From positions 4,774,001 through 4,838,000 of the forward strand of contig CP053688.1 of NCBI GenBank assembly GCA_013200995.1: a DNA stretch of 64,000 bases, in the 5' to 3' direction. Source of the stretch: Arthrobacter citreus (GTDB lineage: Bacteria; Bacillota; Bacilli; Bacillales; Bacillaceae_G). Below, piece by piece: positions 62,171-64,000 of this stretch. Below the pieces are notes generated by a model. That model was not told the origin of the DNA. It did no database searches and was given only the letters and a program-made list of their open reading frames with translations. Position numbers and translations under genes: made by a program. Position 1 is the stretch's first letter, and every line of letters begins with the position of its first letter.

Positions 62171-62501
62171 TAAGTTCAAGCTGGAAAGGGTTGTTACCCA
62201 TGGTCATTTGCTATTATTTATAAATCCACTATTGCTGACACAAATAGTTTTAATGACATAAAAAAGCCAAATAAAATTGGAACAATTTGCTTCTAGCTAG
62301 GAGAAAACTTCCAAGGTAACGAAAATTATGTCAAAGACACTTCGATCTATAATTGATTATGGATTGAAAAATCATGGATGGACAAGCATCTCTAGATCGG
62401 AGAGTAAGGTGTTGACAAGAATTAATGCATTTGTAAAAAATCCGGATCCAAATTATATTAAAAATAAAGATACTTTGATTTTAATAGAAAACTTATCTTA
62501 A
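62171..62501 (+). pseudogene. remnants of a LysM-domain protein
   Basis: Two LysM-like fragments in different frames. The first (62174-62296) reads VQAGKGCYPWSFAIIYK then a segment ending NDIKKPNKIG, like WSIA..YG....NNIKNPNKIYVGQ of LysM, and ends at TAG 62294. The second (62328-62501, another frame) ends INAFVKNPDPNYIKNKD, like the end of a LysM repeat. No ribosome binding site or intact start precedes the first fragment. It is best explained as a frameshifted, decayed gene. The second fragment alone could encode a 57-aa peptide. Confidence 0.55.
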
Positions 62502-62549
62502 AAAATTAAATGGCAATTAAATCCCATCCCCAAAAAAGAGGAGAAAATA

Positions 62550-62831
62550 ATGAAGAGGAATAGGCTGATGACTTCATATTCGAATTATATATTTTTAGGT
62601 GTATGTGGAGGTGCTTAAGCTCTTTTGATTTCGTCCATTATTGTGAGATTGGTAATTGTATTCGTACCCGTATCATCAGTATTCTATCTAATATTAGGAG
62701 CACTTATGGAGCAAGATGATTCATTTTACGGAGATAGTGTGAGAAATAAGAGCACTTTTAAAACTGCATTGTTAGCATTTATTTTTACTGCATTAGTTTA
62801 TGTAATTTTTTTGAACTTGGGTCTTCTTTAG
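62550..62831 (+). pseudogene. PspC-domain membrane protein with in-frame stop
   Basis: ATG 62550 follows AAGAGGAG and opens a frame with FLGVCGGA, the PspC glycine motif, then TAA at 62616-62618; the same frame continues without shift through ISSIIVRLVIVFVPVSSVFY, LILGALMEQDD and a second hydrophobic helix to TAG 62829. Apart from codon 23 it is a complete PspC-like protein of 93 residues. Either the gene is recently inactivated by a nonsense change, or a shorter product starts at TTG 62625. A read error cannot be excluded. Confidence 0.75.
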
Positions 62832-62953
62832 AAAAGTAAATTTTACTTTGAATTAGTAAGTATGCTTGTTCAACAAATTAGCTGGTTTAGTTAAAGAAGA
62901 ACAGCTATTATATTAAAAAGATTTGTAAATACTCGTAAAAATTGAGGTGTAAT

Positions 62954-63394
62954 ATGGAGATTATTTATAGAATTGCATCAAAGAATGATAGTGCAGAAAT
63001 TGCTAGATTATCATGTCAATTAGGTTACAATGTCCAAAAAAATCAAGTCATTGAAAGATTAGATAAAATATTAGAACAGGAAGATCATGTGGTAATTGTA
63101 GCAGAATTTGAAGGTAAACTTATTGGGTGGATTCATGCTCACGGACGTTATTTGATTGAGTCTCCACCTTATATTGAGATTGGTGGTTTGATTGTTGACA
63201 GTAATTATAGAGGACAGAAAATTGGTAAGTTTCTAGTGGGAAGATGTGAAGAATGGTCAAAATCATTAGGGTATAAAGAAATAAGAGTAAGGACAAATGA
63301 AACTAGATTAGAGACCCTTATTTTTTATAAAAAGATTGGTTTCGAAAACACTAAATTACAAAAAGTATTTAAGAAAGATTTAATATTAAAATAA
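62954..63394 (+). CDS. GNAT-family N-acetyltransferase
   Basis: GNAT protein of 146 aa. The acetyl-CoA motif is VDSNYRGQKIGKFLV (R/QxxGxG/A variant), preceded by the beta-4 strand IEIGGLIVD and followed by LIFYKKIGFENT. I start at ATG 62954 with GAGGTG upstream; the TTG at 62942 overlaps that site. The substrate is unknown. It lies in the accessory stretch between the two collagen-like genes and ends in its own terminator. Confidence 0.88.
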   Translation: MEIIYRIASKNDSAEIARLSCQLGYNVQKNQVIERLDKILEQEDHVVIVAEFEGKLIGWIHAHGRYLIESPPYIEIGGLIVDSNYRGQKIGKFLVGRCEEWSKSLGYKEIRVRTNETRLETLIFYKKIGFENTKLQKVFKKDLILK

Positions 63395-63799
63395 CAGAAG
63401 CTGCATTTGATAAGTGATATTGTGCAATTAATGCAGGGAGTTAGTCGCATAAAGTAAAGATTTGACCACAATTAAAATGTGGTTTTTTTTTATTCAGAAA
63501 TCAACATTTAAACTTAACAGAGCATAAATAAAAAATACATAGCTTTCATGATTAATAAAAAGGCCTCGGAAATATGAGTGGAATTATTTTGTGAAATGCT
63601 TTGGAAAGTATACCGATAAAATTTTATTTAGTAGATAGGACTTAAATCTAGTAAATTTGATTCATAGATTTAACCTGAATACCTATATTCTATTATTTTT
63701 TTGTAAATATATTAACAAATTAATGATAAAATCCAATCCTATTAATTATTTCAAAATAATATAAAGTGTACGTCAAAATATTTTTGGAGGTGTATCTAT
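63395..63799. other. intergenic region before the second collagen-like gene
   Basis: Apart from a terminator at 63465 and a leader shared with the first collagen-like gene (from about 63755), I see no gene or structure in this A+T-rich stretch. Confidence 0.5.
63465..63490 (+). terminator. GNAT gene terminator
   Basis: Stem ACCACA / TGTGGT followed by eight T residues. Confidence 0.8.
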
Positions 63800-64000
63800 T
63801 TGCCAATACCACCAGGGCCACCAGGCCCACCAAGTCCACCATTCTTCCCAATTCCACCAAGTCCAACAGGTCCAACAGGAGCACCATTACCACCAGGTCC
63901 AGGAGTACCACCAGCTCCTCCAGGCCCATCAGGAATTACAGGCCCAACAGGAGCTACAGGGGCAACAGGTCCACAAGGCCCAGTAGGTCCACAAGGTCCA
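63800..64000 (+). CDS. second collagen-like protein, cut by window edge
   Basis: The frame opens at TTG 63800, nine bases after GGAGG, and runs off the right edge after 67 codons. The head is proline-rich (MPIPPGPPGPPSPPFF), then changes to Gly-X-Y repeats with GPT, GAT and GPQ triplets. It resembles the first collagen-like gene in start codon, ribosome binding site, leader and head, so the two are probably paralogues. The minus-strand open frame over this region is a shadow of the repeat. Confidence 0.85.
   Translation, partial: MPIPPGPPGPPSPPFFPIPPSPTGPTGAPLPPGPGVPPAPPGPSGITGPTGATGATGPQGPVGPQGP

Overview
The window reads as chromosomal core DNA from a low-GC, endospore-forming member of the Bacillaceae (Firmicutes). 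The evidence is the A+T-rich sequence, strong AAGGAGG-type ribosome binding sites, frequent TTG/GTG starts, Bacillus-type rho-independent terminators, and a gene order that follows the Bacillus segment ytoI-ytpI-nrnA-ytrIH-dnaE-ytsJ-accDA-pfkA-pyk-fxsA-ytvI-ytwI-citZ-icd-mdh-phoPR-polA-mutM-ytaF-coaE-gapB-speD-nrdR-dnaBI-ytxC-infC-rpmI-rplT-...-sspI-ysgA-pheST. Sporulation genes (ytrH, ytrI, ytvI, ytaF, ytxC, sspI) and exosporium-type collagen-like proteins confirm a spore former. The species cannot be fixed from sequence reading; a B. cereus-like or Gottfriedia-like relative would fit.

Layout. 1-10 kb: a partial small protein, a YtkK-like reductase, alanine dehydrogenase, an Xaa-Pro peptidase/acetyltransferase pair, YtkL, YtoI, a TPR protein, YtpI, NrnA and the YtrH/YtrI sporulation pair. 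10-29 kb: DnaE, malic enzyme, acetyl-CoA carboxyltransferase (accDA), phosphofructokinase and pyruvate kinase, a large secreted multidomain protein, and the TCA operon citZ-icd-mdh; this block carries carbon from glycolysis to fatty acids and the TCA cycle. 30-46 kb: PhoPR, DNA polymerase I, MutM, CoaE, GapB, SpeD, NrdR and the DnaB/DnaI helicase-loading proteins. 46-60 kb: the L20-type leader with infC-rpmI-rplT, a metallo-hydrolase, nitric oxide synthase, an M42 peptidase, a glycine-betaine transporter whose permease and binding protein are fused, SspI, a TrmH-type methyltransferase, and a T-box-controlled pheST operon. 60-64 kb: an accessory end with two collagen-like exosporium-type genes flanking a decayed segment (LysM remnants, a PspC gene with an in-frame stop) and an acetyltransferase.

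Regulatory features supported by sequence: a T-box with a UUC specifier before pheS, an L20-type leader before infC with an AUU start codon on infC, a FapR-type operator just downstream of a good promoter before accD, and, directly after phoR, four TTTACA-like boxes at exact 11-base spacing in front of a TATAGT -10 box followed by a strong terminator, which together look like a PhoP-activated small RNA gene.

The least explained structures are three intergenic arrays of degenerate short units with a period of mainly 21 bases (6803-6928, 29696-29899, 51563-51695). Two lie between convergent genes, and two are preceded by a shared imperfect palindrome. No phage, insertion sequence, CRISPR array, rRNA or tRNA gene was seen.
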